Assembly (NCBI GenBank): GCA_038747915.1
Contig: JBCDJJ010000022.1
Coordinates: forward strand, 1-45,287
Length of the DNA: 45,287 nucleotides
Direction of reading: 5' to 3'
Source of the DNA: JBCDAP01 sp038747915
GTDB taxonomy: Bacteria; Planctomycetota; Phycisphaerae; Phycisphaerales; UBA1924
The position numbers and the translations under genes are program-made. Positions 1 through 8,299 of the stretch are shown here, piece after piece; position 1 is the first letter of the stretch, and each line of letters begins with the position of its first letter. The notes below the pieces were generated by a model. It ran no database searches. It was not told the DNA's origin and was given only the letters and a program-made list of their open reading frames with translations.

Positions 1-157
1 AACCCCTAATGGTTTTCTTTCTGGCTTGCACGCTCGCCCCCCGTGCGGCGGGGGTTCGACCGCGCGCCCGATGTATTCAGCTTGAAGATCTCGGGCCCGT
101 CCACGACTGGCGCGCGTGCTCACACACGCGGCTCGGACTTGAGTATCTCGAGCCCTC
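1..157. other. left edge, no gene recognised
   Basis: I see no convincing coding sequence here. The reading frames through it are shadows or are interrupted. It lies downstream of the minus-strand oxidoreductase. A GC-rich C-run/G-run pair at about 37-54 could fold, but it has no T tract, so I do not call it a terminator. Confidence 0.4.
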
Positions 158-1342
158 TCACACACCCGCCGGCGCGAGCGCCGGCACCTGCACCCACTTC
201 TTGTCTCGCCAGCTCTGCATCCCGAGCTCGGCGAGCTGCACACCCTTCGCTCCCTCGCGGAGCGACCACGGGAACGGCTCATCCAGCGCCACGTGCCGCA
301 GGAACAGCTCCCACTGTGCCTTGAAGGCGTTGTCATACTCGGTCGCGCTCGGGATCTGCTGCCAGTGCTCGAAGAAATCGATCGGCTGCGGGATGTCCGG
401 GTTCCACACCGGCTTGGGTGTCGCGGGGAGCGGCTGGATCCAGCACTCGCGCAGCCCGGCAACCGCCGACCCGTGCGTGCCATCCACCTGCACCGTGAGA
501 AGGTCGTCGCGGCGCACCCGCGTGCACCACGACGAGTTGAACTGGCACACCGTGCCATCCCTGAGCACGAAGATCGCGTACGCCGAGTCATCGGCGGTGG
601 CGCGGTAGGCGGTGCCCTGCTCGTCGATCCGCTCGCCGAGATCGACGTTCGCGTGGGCGACGACCGACTCCACAGGGCCAAACGTGTGATCGATCAGGTA
701 CCGCCAGTGGCAGAACATGTCGATCATGATCCCGCCACCGTCCTCGGCGCGGTAGTTCCACGACGGCCGCTGAGCCGGCTGATCGTCCTGGTGCCCGGTG
801 AACACCCAGTAGCCGAAGTTGCCACGCACCGAGAGGATCCGTCCGAAGAAGCCCGAATCGATCAGCTGCCGGAGCTTGCGCACGCCGGGTAGCCAGAGCT
901 TGTCTTGCACCACACCGTTCTTCACACCCGCGGCCTCGGCGCGATCGGCCAGCGCGAGTGCCTCGTCGGTCGTCGTCGCGGTCGGCTTCTCGCAATAGAT
1001 GCTCTTACCCGCGTCGATCGCGCGGTTCACGAAGTCGACGCGCAGCTGCGTGAGCGAGGCATCGAAGAACAGCTCGTCATCCGTGTTGGCGAGCGCCGCG
1101 TCGAGATCCGTCGAATAGCGCAGCGGGCCACCGATCGCGTCCGGGCCGTACTGCTCGGCGAGCCCACGCAGCTTGTTTTCATTCCGACCGACGAGGATCG
1201 GGTCGGGCATCAGCGTCAGCTCGGGCGATACCCGCACCCCGCCCTGCTTGATGATCGCCAGGATCGACCGCACGAGGTGCTGATTGGTGCCCATGCGTCC
1301 GGTGACGCCGGAGAGGATCACGCCGATGCGTCGCTGTTCCAT
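158..1342 (-). CDS. Gfo/Idh/MocA family oxidoreductase
   Basis: 394 aa. Likely a cytoplasmic NAD(P)-dependent sugar or sugar-acid dehydrogenase. The N-terminal Rossmann part begins with a glycine-rich stretch (GVTGRMG, residues 12-18). The family's EKP motif is at 118-120 in IYCEKPTATT. A C-terminal domain carries GGGIMIDMFCHWRYL (about 202-216), whose Asp and His fit the usual substrate-site residues of the family. I chose the ATG at 1342 because GAGG lies 6 nt upstream and the frame upstream is not protein-like. It follows the AraC gene on the same strand after about 120 bp and sits beside a uronate operon. A role in sugar-acid metabolism is therefore likely, but the substrate is unknown. 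Confidence 0.88.
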   Translation of the reverse strand: MEQRRIGVILSGVTGRMGTNQHLVRSILAIIKQGGVRVSPELTLMPDPILVGRNENKLRGLAEQYGPDAIGGPLRYSTDLDAALANTDDELFFDASLTQLRVDFVNRAIDAGKSIYCEKPTATTTDEALALADRAEAAGVKNGVVQDKLWLPGVRKLRQLIDSGFFGRILSVRGNFGYWVFTGHQDDQPAQRPSWNYRAEDGGGIMIDMFCHWRYLIDHTFGPVESVVAHANVDLGERIDEQGTAYRATADDSAYAIFVLRDGTVCQFNSSWCTRVRRDDLLTVQVDGTHGSAVAGLRECWIQPLPATPKPVWNPDIPQPIDFFEHWQQIPSATEYDNAFKAQWELFLRHVALDEPFPWSLREGAKGVQLAELGMQSWRDKKWVQVPALAPAGV

Positions 1343-1466
1343 TCTCGACCTCGTGTGGCGGGTTGAAAACTCAAGCGTATCCCTGACCGAACTCATCGAA
1401 GCCGGTGTCACAGACGGTGTGCTGTGCTGAATAGGACACCCTGACAAAGCACCCGCAGCCCCTCGC

Positions 1467-2285
1467 TCACATGACCATCGGGTCGCCGCGGAACTGCATC
1501 GGCGTCTTCCCGACACGCTGGCGGAACCACCTCGTGAAGGTCGCGGGCGAGCTGAATCCGAGCGCTTCCGCGATGGCGGCGCCCGAGAGCCGATCGTCGA
1601 AGAGCATGGCCTTGGCCCGCTCGAGCCGCCGCTGCGAGACGTACTCGTGCGGCGAGCGCCCCACCGCGCGCTCGAACCGCCGGCAGAACTGCCGCGTGGA
1701 GAGATGGGCGACCGACGCCATCTCGGCGAGCGACGGCGGATCACCGATCCGGTCTTCGACGAGTCCCAGCGCCGCCTGCACCGCGGGGTCGCCCTCTTCA
1801 CCCGCAGCGTGCATCGGCGCCGGCTGATCACCACGCGGCCACGCACACACCACCGCGGCCGCGTCGGCAACCCACGAGGGCATCGAGCCACCAACAGGTG
1901 TGACATCGCGGCGAAGCCGGTCCAGCGCCTCAGCGAGCCGGCCCGACTCGCTGATCGCGGTCGCCACGCTCGGGAACGGTCGCGCCCGCGACACCGGCCA
2001 CGTCGGCGCGCACCGGAGCTTGATCAGCACGATCTCAGCAGAACCGGCCGCCGGGCGCAGCTCGTACCCGTGGCGATCGCCGGGGTACGCCGCCATCGCT
2101 GTGGTGCCCGACACGCCGGCCCATCGTCCGCCGGCATGCACCCGCCCGGCGCACCGCCGGAGCAGCGCCAGCTGGAGCATGTCCCGGTGCGCGTGCGGCA
2201 TCACCTCGAGCGGCGCCGTCAGCGGGCGGGCGATCGCGTCGCACACCGCCTCCGGCTCCGCGAAGAGCCGGGCGCACCAATCCAT
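1467..2285 (-). CDS. AraC family transcriptional regulator
   Basis: 272 aa from this start. The N-terminal half resembles the AraC cupin-like effector domain (LEVMPHAHRDMLQLALL). The C-terminal ~100 residues contain the double HTH: LAEMASVAHLSTRQFCRRFERAVGRSPHEY, then IAEALGFSSPATFTRWFRQRVGKTPMQFR. The frame stays open upstream to an ATG at 2381 and a TTG at 2390. That extension has a visibly lower G/C share at third codon positions than the rest and has no ribosome binding site, so I prefer the ATG at 2285. The longer form cannot be excluded. It is divergent from the GH88-SDR-eda-kdgK operon and is its obvious candidate regulator, probably responding to an uronate. Confidence 0.85.
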   Translation of the reverse strand: MDWCARLFAEPEAVCDAIARPLTAPLEVMPHAHRDMLQLALLRRCAGRVHAGGRWAGVSGTTAMAAYPGDRHGYELRPAAGSAEIVLIKLRCAPTWPVSRARPFPSVATAISESGRLAEALDRLRRDVTPVGGSMPSWVADAAAVVCAWPRGDQPAPMHAAGEEGDPAVQAALGLVEDRIGDPPSLAEMASVAHLSTRQFCRRFERAVGRSPHEYVSQRRLERAKAMLFDDRLSGAAIAEALGFSSPATFTRWFRQRVGKTPMQFRGDPMVM

Positions 2286-2538
2286 GACCGCTTGGTCGGG
2301 GGTGGCTCGTTGGGTGGCAGCGGCGTGTTCTGGCACTCCAAGAAGTATGCCGATCAAGTCGTGGTATGGCAAACACTGCATGCAAAACAAACGGCCGAAT
2401 CGTGACGCTCACGGGACAGTCGGGACGAAGCCGTATGCGTGAATGGCCGTTTTATGACCAGATCGGCACGAAACGCCGGACTCTCGACTCGGCCGGCTGT
2501 AGGCTCCCGGCACCCCAATCGCGCCCCCGGAATCCCTG
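2286..2538. promoter_or_regulatory. divergent promoter region, AraC gene / uronate operon
   Basis: About 250 bp between divergent genes. It holds an inverted repeat CGTGA-CGC-TCACG at 2401-2413 and a TGCATGCA palindrome near 2377. These are candidate regulator sites, but I cannot fix a -35/-10 pair with confidence. Confidence 0.35.
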
Positions 2539-3978
2539 ATGATCGACTGCTCCTCCGCGCCGACACCCTCCGATCTCCTCCCCGCGATCAAGCGGATGTG
2601 GTCGCTCTCCGCCGACAAGATCCGTGCGATCGAGCAGAGCTGCCCCCCCGGTTCGCCCTCGCCGGTCTTCACGATCGACGGCCGGTACACCGCGCAGGGG
2701 TGGACCGAGTGGACGCAGGGCTTCCAGTACGGCGCCGCCGCCCTGCAGTTCGACGCGGCGGGCGATGGCGAATTCCTCGAACTCGCCCGCGAGCGCACGC
2801 TCCACATCATGGCACCGCACATCACGCACATCGGCGTGCATGATCACGGTTTCAACAACGTCTCCACCTACGGCACGCTCTGGCGCCTCGCGCGAGCTGG
2901 ACGGTACGACGCGAGCGAGTACGAGACGCACTTTTACGAGCTCGCGCTCAAAGCGACCGGCGCGGTCCAAGCCGCCCGGTGGGCCCGCACCGTCGATGGC
3001 ACCGGCTACATCTACTCGTTCAACGGCCCGCAGTCGCTCTTTGTCGACACCATCCGCAGCTGCCGGGCCCTCGCGGTGAGCCATATGCTCGGCCACGAGC
3101 TGCAGGGCGAGCGCGATGAGCGTATCAACCTGCTCGGCCGGATCATCGAGCACACGCGGAACACCGCCCGGTTCAACATCTGGTACGGAGGTCGATCACC
3201 CTTCATTCCGGAAGGTGAGACCCGCGACCACTACGACATCCGCGGCCGCACCGCCCACGAGTCGGTCTTCAACACCAACAACGGCGACTACCGGTGCCCC
3301 TCGACCCAGCAGGGCTACTCGGCGTTCAGCACCTGGACCCGCGGCCTCGCCTGGGCCATGCTCGGCTTCCCGGAACAGCTCGAGTTCCTCGCGACCATCG
3401 ACGATGCCGCCCTCCACCCCTTCGGCGGCCGCGACGAGATCGAGGGCTTCATGCTCGAAGCGGCTCGCGCCACCTGCGACTTCTACATCGAGCACACACC
3501 GACCTGCGGTGTGCCCTACTGGGACACCGGCGCGCCAGACCTGCACAAGCTCGGCGAGTACCTCGACCGCCCAGCCGAGCCGTACAACGAGTTCGAGCCC
3601 GTTGACAGCTCGGCCGCGGCGATCGGATGCCAAGGACTGGTCCGCCTCGCCGCCCTCCTGACCGAGCGTGGCGACGAGACCGCCGCGAAGCGGTACCTCG
3701 ATGCCGGGCTCACATCACTCCGCACGTTGCTCGACGAGCCCTACCTCTCCACCGATGGTGCGCACGAGGGCCTGCTGCTCCACGCGGTCTATCACCGGCC
3801 CAATGGGTGGGACCACGTACCCGGTGGGCGATCGATCCCCTGCGGCGAGAGCTGCATGTGGGGCGACTACCACCTGCGCGAGGCGGCGCTGACCGTGCAC
3901 CGGCTCGCCGAGGGCGACGCGGCGTACCGGTTCTTCGGTGATGCCGAGCAACCGACCACTGTCGGGGCCGCGTCGTGA
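2539..3978 (+). CDS. GH88-like unsaturated glucuronyl hydrolase
   Basis: 479 aa, no signal peptide, so probably cytoplasmic. GH88 enzymes hydrate the vinyl ether of delta-4,5-unsaturated uronides made by polysaccharide lyases and so release the unsaturated uronic acid. The sequence shows HDHGF at 101-105 and LFVDTIRS at 167-174. Asp102 and Asp170 match the spacing of the catalytic Asp pair of the family (about 60-70 residues apart). STWTRGLAWAMLG at 274-286 is the usual W-RG-AWA signature, and EPVDSSAAAIG lies near 353-363. It is the first gene of a four-gene plus-strand operon, and its stop overlaps the next start (GTGA). The polysaccharide (ulvan, glycosaminoglycan, alginate or pectin type) cannot be told from sequence alone. 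Confidence 0.82.
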   Translation: MIDCSSAPTPSDLLPAIKRMWSLSADKIRAIEQSCPPGSPSPVFTIDGRYTAQGWTEWTQGFQYGAAALQFDAAGDGEFLELARERTLHIMAPHITHIGVHDHGFNNVSTYGTLWRLARAGRYDASEYETHFYELALKATGAVQAARWARTVDGTGYIYSFNGPQSLFVDTIRSCRALAVSHMLGHELQGERDERINLLGRIIEHTRNTARFNIWYGGRSPFIPEGETRDHYDIRGRTAHESVFNTNNGDYRCPSTQQGYSAFSTWTRGLAWAMLGFPEQLEFLATIDDAALHPFGGRDEIEGFMLEAARATCDFYIEHTPTCGVPYWDTGAPDLHKLGEYLDRPAEPYNEFEPVDSSAAAIGCQGLVRLAALLTERGDETAAKRYLDAGLTSLRTLLDEPYLSTDGAHEGLLLHAVYHRPNGWDHVPGGRSIPCGESCMWGDYHLREAALTVHRLAEGDAAYRFFGDAEQPTTVGAAS

Positions 3979-4748
3979 GCCGACCCGTCGCTCTCGTCAC
4001 CGGCGGCTCGCGCGGCATCGGGCTTGGCGTGGCCGATCGACTGGCCCGCGACGGCTTCGATCTCGTGATCAACGGTCGACGCCCCGAGTCCGATGTTCGC
4101 CCGGCCCTTGATCAGCTCGGTGCGCACGGCGTGGACACCCTGTATGTCGGTGCGGACGTGTCATCGCTCGATGATCACGCTGCGATCTGCGCCGCGATCG
4201 ACGAGCGATTCGGCCGCCTCGATGTGCTCGTGAACAACGCCGGCGTCGCCCCCGCCGAGCGAGCCGACATCGTCGAGGCGTCCCCCGACAGCTTCGACCG
4301 GTTGATCTCGATCAACCTCCGCGGCCCGTACTTTCTGACCCAGCGCGTCGCACGGTGGATGCTCGAGCAGCGATCGGCCGATCCCGTGCGCACACCGAGG
4401 ATCATCTTCGTCACCTCCATCAGCGCGACCGTCGCCTCCACCAACCGGGGCGACTATTGCATCTCCAAGGCCGGCCTCGCGATGGCCGCAGCCCTGTGGG
4501 CCGCCCGACTCGGTGCTGAGGGTATCGGCGTCTACGAGGTCCGGCCCGGCATCATCAAGACGGATATGACCGCGGGCGTCACGGAGAAGTACGACCGGTT
4601 GTTCGCCGATGGCATTGCCGTTGAGCCTCGGTGGGGCACGCCCGAGGATGTCGGATCGGCGGTCGCGGCTCTGGCGCGGGGCGACCTGCCGTACGCGCCC
4701 GGGCAGGTGCTGATGATCGATGGAGGCCTTACCGTGCAGCGTCTCTAG
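3975..4748 (+). CDS. SDR family oxidoreductase (FabG-like, probable keto-uronate reductase)
   Basis: 257 aa, classical short-chain dehydrogenase/reductase. The cofactor motif TGGSRGIG is at 9-16, NNAG at 87-90, the catalytic serine region VTSIS at 146-150, and YxxxK at Tyr161-Lys165. The C-terminus IDGGLTVQRL is typical. It starts at GTG 3975, overlapping the GH88 stop by 4 nt, which indicates translational coupling. By sequence it would be annotated as a 3-ketoacyl-ACP reductase. Its place between GH88 and eda/kdgK suggests it instead reduces a 4-deoxy-5-keto uronate (DEH or a KduD substrate) to 2-keto-3-deoxygluconate. That substrate is inferred from context. Confidence 0.85.
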   Translation: MSRPVALVTGGSRGIGLGVADRLARDGFDLVINGRRPESDVRPALDQLGAHGVDTLYVGADVSSLDDHAAICAAIDERFGRLDVLVNNAGVAPAERADIVEASPDSFDRLISINLRGPYFLTQRVARWMLEQRSADPVRTPRIIFVTSISATVASTNRGDYCISKAGLAMAAALWAARLGAEGIGVYEVRPGIIKTDMTAGVTEKYDRLFADGIAVEPRWGTPEDVGSAVAALARGDLPYAPGQVLMIDGGLTVQRL

Positions 4749-4768
4749 GGGTGTGAGAGGGTCAGCGC

Positions 4769-5440
4769 ATGAGCACTCGTGAAGACATCGTGCGAGAGGT
4801 GATCGACGCAGCGGTTGTCGCTGTGGTACGCCTGCCGGAGGTGTCACTCCTCCGTCCGGTCGCCGAGGCGCTGCTTGCCGGCGGTGTACGCGGGATCGAG
4901 GTCACCATGACGGTGCCGAACGCGCTCGAGGGCATCCGAGAGCTGGCCGCGGACCCACCCGACGGCTTGCTCCTTGGAGTCGGCTCGGTGCTCGATGCGG
5001 ATACTGCCGCCCGAGCGGTCGAGGCCGGCGCGCGCTACGTCGTGAGTCCGATCTTCAAACTCGAGGTCGTGCGGGCAGCTCACGCCGGTGGGGCGGCCGC
5101 CATGCCCGGTTGCTTCACACCAACAGAGGTCGCCGCTGCGAGCGATGCCGGCGCGGACATCTGCAAAGTCTTCCCCGCCGATGTGCTCGGCATGCCGTTC
5201 TTCAAGGGCGTGCTCGCGCCCATGCCGCACCTGAGGCTCATGCCAACCGGCGGTGTCACGCTCGACAACGCCGGCGACTGGCTCCGAGCCGGTGCGGTCG
5301 CGGTCGGCGCCGGCAGCGCCCTGGTTGACAAGAAGGCGATCACAGCGGGCGACTTCGGTGCGATCACCACGAACGCCGCGCGCATCCGCGCGAGCGCCGA
5401 CGCCGCCCGCACCACGCACACCGCCGGAGCGCGCGCATGA
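4769..5440 (+). CDS. eda: 2-dehydro-3-deoxy-phosphogluconate (KDPG) aldolase
   Basis: 223 aa, the usual length for a class I KDPG/KHG aldolase, which splits KDPG into pyruvate and glyceraldehyde 3-phosphate. The Schiff-base lysine is in ICKVFPADV (Lys133, the same number as in E. coli Eda) and the catalytic Glu44 is in GIEVTM. The phosphate-binding loops GVGSVLD and MPTGGVTLDN are also present. A GAGAGGG ribosome binding site precedes ATG 4769. The gene follows the SDR after 20 bp and overlaps kdgK by 4 nt. It supplies the last step of the operon's pathway. Confidence 0.93.
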   Translation: MSTREDIVREVIDAAVVAVVRLPEVSLLRPVAEALLAGGVRGIEVTMTVPNALEGIRELAADPPDGLLLGVGSVLDADTAARAVEAGARYVVSPIFKLEVVRAAHAGGAAAMPGCFTPTEVAAASDAGADICKVFPADVLGMPFFKGVLAPMPHLRLMPTGGVTLDNAGDWLRAGAVAVGAGSALVDKKAITAGDFGAITTNAARIRASADAARTTHTAGARA

Positions 5441-6486
5441 GCACGAGCACACCTATTCCCCGCGTCGTCACCTTCGGCGAGATCATGCTCCGCCTGAGCA
5501 CGCCGGGCTTCTCGCGATTCCTCCAAGCGCAGAGTTTCGATGTGACCTACGGCGGCGGCGAGGCGAACGTCGCCGCGGCGCTCGCCCAGTTCGGCCTCGA
5601 TGCCGCGTTCGTGTGCAAGATCCCAGCCCACGAGATCGGGCAGGCCGCGGTCAACCACCTCCGACGCTTCGGCGTCGATACCTCTCACATCGTGCGCGCG
5701 GGCGACCGGCTCGGCATCTACTTCCTCGAAACCGGCGCTTCTCAGCGGGCCAGCAAGGTGGTCTACGACCGTGCGCACGCCGCCGTCACCACACTCACCC
5801 CAGGCGAGCTCGACCCTGCGTCGATCTTCGCCGGCGCCGACTGGTTCCACTGGACGGGCATCACCCCCGCCCTCGGTGAGACCGCCCACCAAACCCTGCG
5901 CGCACTCCTCGAAGCTGCGAAGTCCGGTGGGTGCATCGTCTCCTGCGACCTCAACTTCCGAAAGAAGCTCTGGACCACCGAGCAGGCCCAGGCCGTCATG
6001 CGGCCGCTTATGGAGTTCGTCGATGTGTGCATCGCGAACGAGGAGGATGCGGAGAAGTCGCTCGGCGTCGCGCCCGCCGAGACCGATGTCACCGCAGGCG
6101 AGCTGTCCGAGGCCGGCTACGGATCGCTCGCCACCACGCTCAAAGCCGACTTCGGCTTCCAGCGTGTGGCCATTACCCTCCGCGAGAGCCACTCAGCGTC
6201 CCGGAACGGGTGGTCGGCGCTGATGCTCGACGACGAACAGTGCGCCGAGCCGACACGCTCCAAGCGATACGACATTCAGCTCGTCGACCGTGTGGGCGGC
6301 GGCGATAGCTTCGCAGCGGGCCTGATCTACGGCCTGCTCACCAAGACCAACTCGCGGGCTGCACTCGAGTTCGCGGTCGCGGCGTCCGCCCTCAAGCAGA
6401 CGATCCCGGGCGATTTCAACATCGTCTCACCCGGCGAGGTCGAAAAACTCGCCGGCGGCGACGGCTCAGGGCGCGTCGAGCGGTAG
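5437..6486 (+). CDS. kdgK: 2-dehydro-3-deoxygluconokinase (PfkB family)
   Basis: 349 aa PfkB/ribokinase-fold sugar kinase, expected to phosphorylate 2-keto-3-deoxygluconate to KDPG. The N-terminal TFGEIMLRLSTP and YGGGEANVAAALAQFG are typical of KdgK. The C-terminal PfkB signature DRVGGGDSFAAGL carries the catalytic base Asp290 in the GGGD anion hole (287-290). Start ATG 5437 overlaps the eda stop (ATGA). It is the last gene of the GH88-SDR-eda-kdgK operon. The only alternative is another PfkB substrate, but the pairing with eda makes KDG by far the most likely. Confidence 0.92.
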   Translation: MSTSTPIPRVVTFGEIMLRLSTPGFSRFLQAQSFDVTYGGGEANVAAALAQFGLDAAFVCKIPAHEIGQAAVNHLRRFGVDTSHIVRAGDRLGIYFLETGASQRASKVVYDRAHAAVTTLTPGELDPASIFAGADWFHWTGITPALGETAHQTLRALLEAAKSGGCIVSCDLNFRKKLWTTEQAQAVMRPLMEFVDVCIANEEDAEKSLGVAPAETDVTAGELSEAGYGSLATTLKADFGFQRVAITLRESHSASRNGWSALMLDDEQCAEPTRSKRYDIQLVDRVGGGDSFAAGLIYGLLTKTNSRAALEFAVAASALKQTIPGDFNIVSPGEVEKLAGGDGSGRVER

Positions 6487-6498
6487 TCGGCCGTCCGT

Positions 6499-6539
6499 CA
6501 CCAGAACCTCCACACGGAATAGTCTGGTGCGCTGCACGC
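6499..6539 (+). terminator. candidate terminator hairpin after kdgK
   Basis: Perfect 7-bp inverted repeat CACCAGA (6499-6505) / TCTGGTG (6533-6539) with a 27-nt loop, just after the operon. There is no T tract, so the call is weak. Confidence 0.3.
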
Positions 6540-6620
6540 TTGTGACTCACGATCGCGAGACGTCGGTGCGCGCCGACGCTCCACTCACACGCCGAGCCCC
6601 GCCACACAGGAACCAATCCG

Positions 6621-7412
6621 ATGATCGCACGCCGTCTGATGACTCTCGGTGCCTGCTCCGCCTCCGGCCTGCTCGCCCTCTCGGGGTGCGGGACGAGCGA
6701 GTCACCATCCTCGAGCGGTGCCCCCGACGCCCACCAACCCGAGGTCACCTCCGTGAGCACACCCACCGAATCCCTCCAAGCCCGCCTCGACGCCCGCCGG
6801 GCCGAGTTCAGTGCGACCGCATCGGAGGCCCTGAAGATCACCTTCAACGAAGGTGTCCGCGAGGTCGGTGAATCGGGCGTGCTCGACTCAGCTAAGAAAG
6901 TTGGCGACGCCGCCCCGAACTTCACGCTGCCGAATGCGGTGGGGGAGTCGGTCGAGCTGGCCTCGCTCCTCGAGCAGGGCCCGGTCGTTCTGACGTGGTA
7001 CCGCGGCGGGTGGTGCCCGTACTGCAACATTCAGCTCGCTGCCTACCAGGAGATCCTTGGCGACTTCAAGGCCCTCGGCGCGCACCTGGTCGCGATCAGC
7101 CCCGAGACGCCCGATCACTCGCTCGACACCAAGCAGAAGAACGAGCTGGAGTTCCACGTGCTGAGCGATGTGGGGCACACGGTCGCCGCGTCCTACGGCC
7201 TCGCCTACACCCTCCCGCAGGGCGTGCAGGACGCCTTCAAGGGCCGCCTCGACCTCCCCGCCTTCAACGGCGACGACTCGTGGCAGCTCCCGCTCTCCGC
7301 GACATACGTGATCGATCGGGCCGGCGTTGTCCGCTACGCCTTCCTCGACGCGGACTACCGCATCCGGGCGGAGCCGGCAGCGGTCCTGGAGGCCGTCCGG
7401 GCCCTCGACTGA
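6621..7412 (+). CDS. peroxiredoxin-like lipoprotein (AhpC/TSA family)
   Basis: 263 aa. The N-terminus is a lipoprotein signal with lipobox LSGC (lipidated Cys23), so the protein should be membrane-anchored outside the cytoplasm. A low-complexity linker (about 24-60) leads to a thioredoxin-fold domain. It contains GDAAPNFTLPNAVG and the redox site GGWCPYCN (Cys132, Cys135), a CxxC arrangement seen in the PRX-like 2 group rather than in classical Prx. It probably reduces peroxides or acts as a thiol oxidoreductase in the periplasm. AGGA lies about 9 nt before ATG 6621. The next gene on the strand, about 150 bp on, is a secreted YHS protein. Confidence 0.83.
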   Translation: MIARRLMTLGACSASGLLALSGCGTSESPSSSGAPDAHQPEVTSVSTPTESLQARLDARRAEFSATASEALKITFNEGVREVGESGVLDSAKKVGDAAPNFTLPNAVGESVELASLLEQGPVVLTWYRGGWCPYCNIQLAAYQEILGDFKALGAHLVAISPETPDHSLDTKQKNELEFHVLSDVGHTVAASYGLAYTLPQGVQDAFKGRLDLPAFNGDDSWQLPLSATYVIDRAGVVRYAFLDADYRIRAEPAAVLEAVRALD

Positions 7413-7468
7413 GGTGACCCGATGCACTCGATGAAGAAAATTCAGACCGGCACGGAATGCAATCTCAT

Positions 7469-7486
7469 TGTCACCGATTAGTGACA
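7469..7486. promoter_or_regulatory. TGTCAC-N6-GTGACA palindrome
   Basis: Perfect 6+6 bp palindrome with a 6-bp spacer, about 70 bp upstream of the YHS gene and 56 bp after the peroxiredoxin stop. The layout resembles a CRP/FNR-family dimer site. It could equally be a terminator stem for the peroxiredoxin gene, though no T tract follows. Confidence 0.35.
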
Positions 7487-7558
7487 GTGCCGGGCACACG
7501 AACGTGTTCAGCACCTCGAACCACGGATCACCACCACAAGTGAACTGGAGACAACGCC

Positions 7559-8188
7559 ATGAGCACCGACACCCGCACCGCTGCCTTCGCCGATTCGGAC
7601 ACCCGCCGCCCTTTCGCTGCCGCGCTGGCCGCGTGCACGTTGGGGCTCGCCGCTGCCCTCGTGCCAGCCGGCGTCGCCTTCGCCCAGCCGAGCGGTGAGT
7701 CCCCCGCGCAGAGTCAGCCCGAGGCCGAGGAAGAGACACCCACCCGCAACATCAAGGAATGGCACACCTCCAAGAAGGGCCTCGGCCTCAAGGGCTACGA
7801 CCCGGTCGCCTACTTCCCCGAGGGCGGCGGCGAGCCGACCAAAGGCTCTAAGTCACGCTCCTACACCTTCGAGGGTGTGACCTACCGGTTCGCCACGCAG
7901 GCCAATCTCGACCTCTTCAAAGAGAACCCGCACAAGTACGAGCCGGCCTACGGCGGGTGGTGCGCCTTCGCCATGAGCCAGGGCGACAAGGTGGACATCG
8001 ACCCGAAGAACTTCATCGTCGAAGATGGCCGGCTCTTCCTCTTCTACAAGAACTTCGTCTTCGGCAACGCCCGCGACCCGTGGCTCGAAGCTCCCACGGA
8101 GAGCGAGCACCTGGCCGACACCGAGTGGAGCTCGATCTCCGGCGAGAAGCCCCGTCGCAACGGCAAGGTCGTCAAGGCCGATGCCTGA
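7559..8188 (+). CDS. secreted YHS domain-containing protein
   Basis: 209 aa. Residues 1 to about 42 form a long-n-region signal peptide ending AFA before Gln. After a short acidic linker comes a YHS domain: LKGYDPVAYFPEGGGEPTKGS, YTFEGVTYRFATQANLDLFKENPHKYEPAYGGWCAFAMSQGDKVDIDPKNF. YHS domains are small, often metal-linked modules, and this domain order is common in secreted YHS proteins of Gram-negative bacteria. The exact role is unknown. GGAG lies 9 nt before ATG 7559. A strong hairpin terminator follows at 8249. Confidence 0.85.
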   Translation: MSTDTRTAAFADSDTRRPFAAALAACTLGLAAALVPAGVAFAQPSGESPAQSQPEAEEETPTRNIKEWHTSKKGLGLKGYDPVAYFPEGGGEPTKGSKSRSYTFEGVTYRFATQANLDLFKENPHKYEPAYGGWCAFAMSQGDKVDIDPKNFIVEDGRLFLFYKNFVFGNARDPWLEAPTESEHLADTEWSSISGEKPRRNGKVVKADA

Positions 8189-8248
8189 GCCGGGTCAATC
8201 GAGCAGACACCGACACACCACACCACGACAGACATGGTGACGCGATGG

Positions 8249-8275
8249 AGCCGCGGGGTGAGCAGCCCCGCGGCT
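8249..8275 (+). terminator. terminator between convergent genes
   Basis: Perfect 10-bp stem AGCCGCGGGG / CCCCGCGGCT with a 7-nt loop, followed by TCTGTT. It lies between the YHS gene (plus) and the FG-GAP gene (minus) and may serve both. Confidence 0.75.
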
Positions 8276-8299
8276 TCTGTTCGTTGGCGCGACTGCGCG

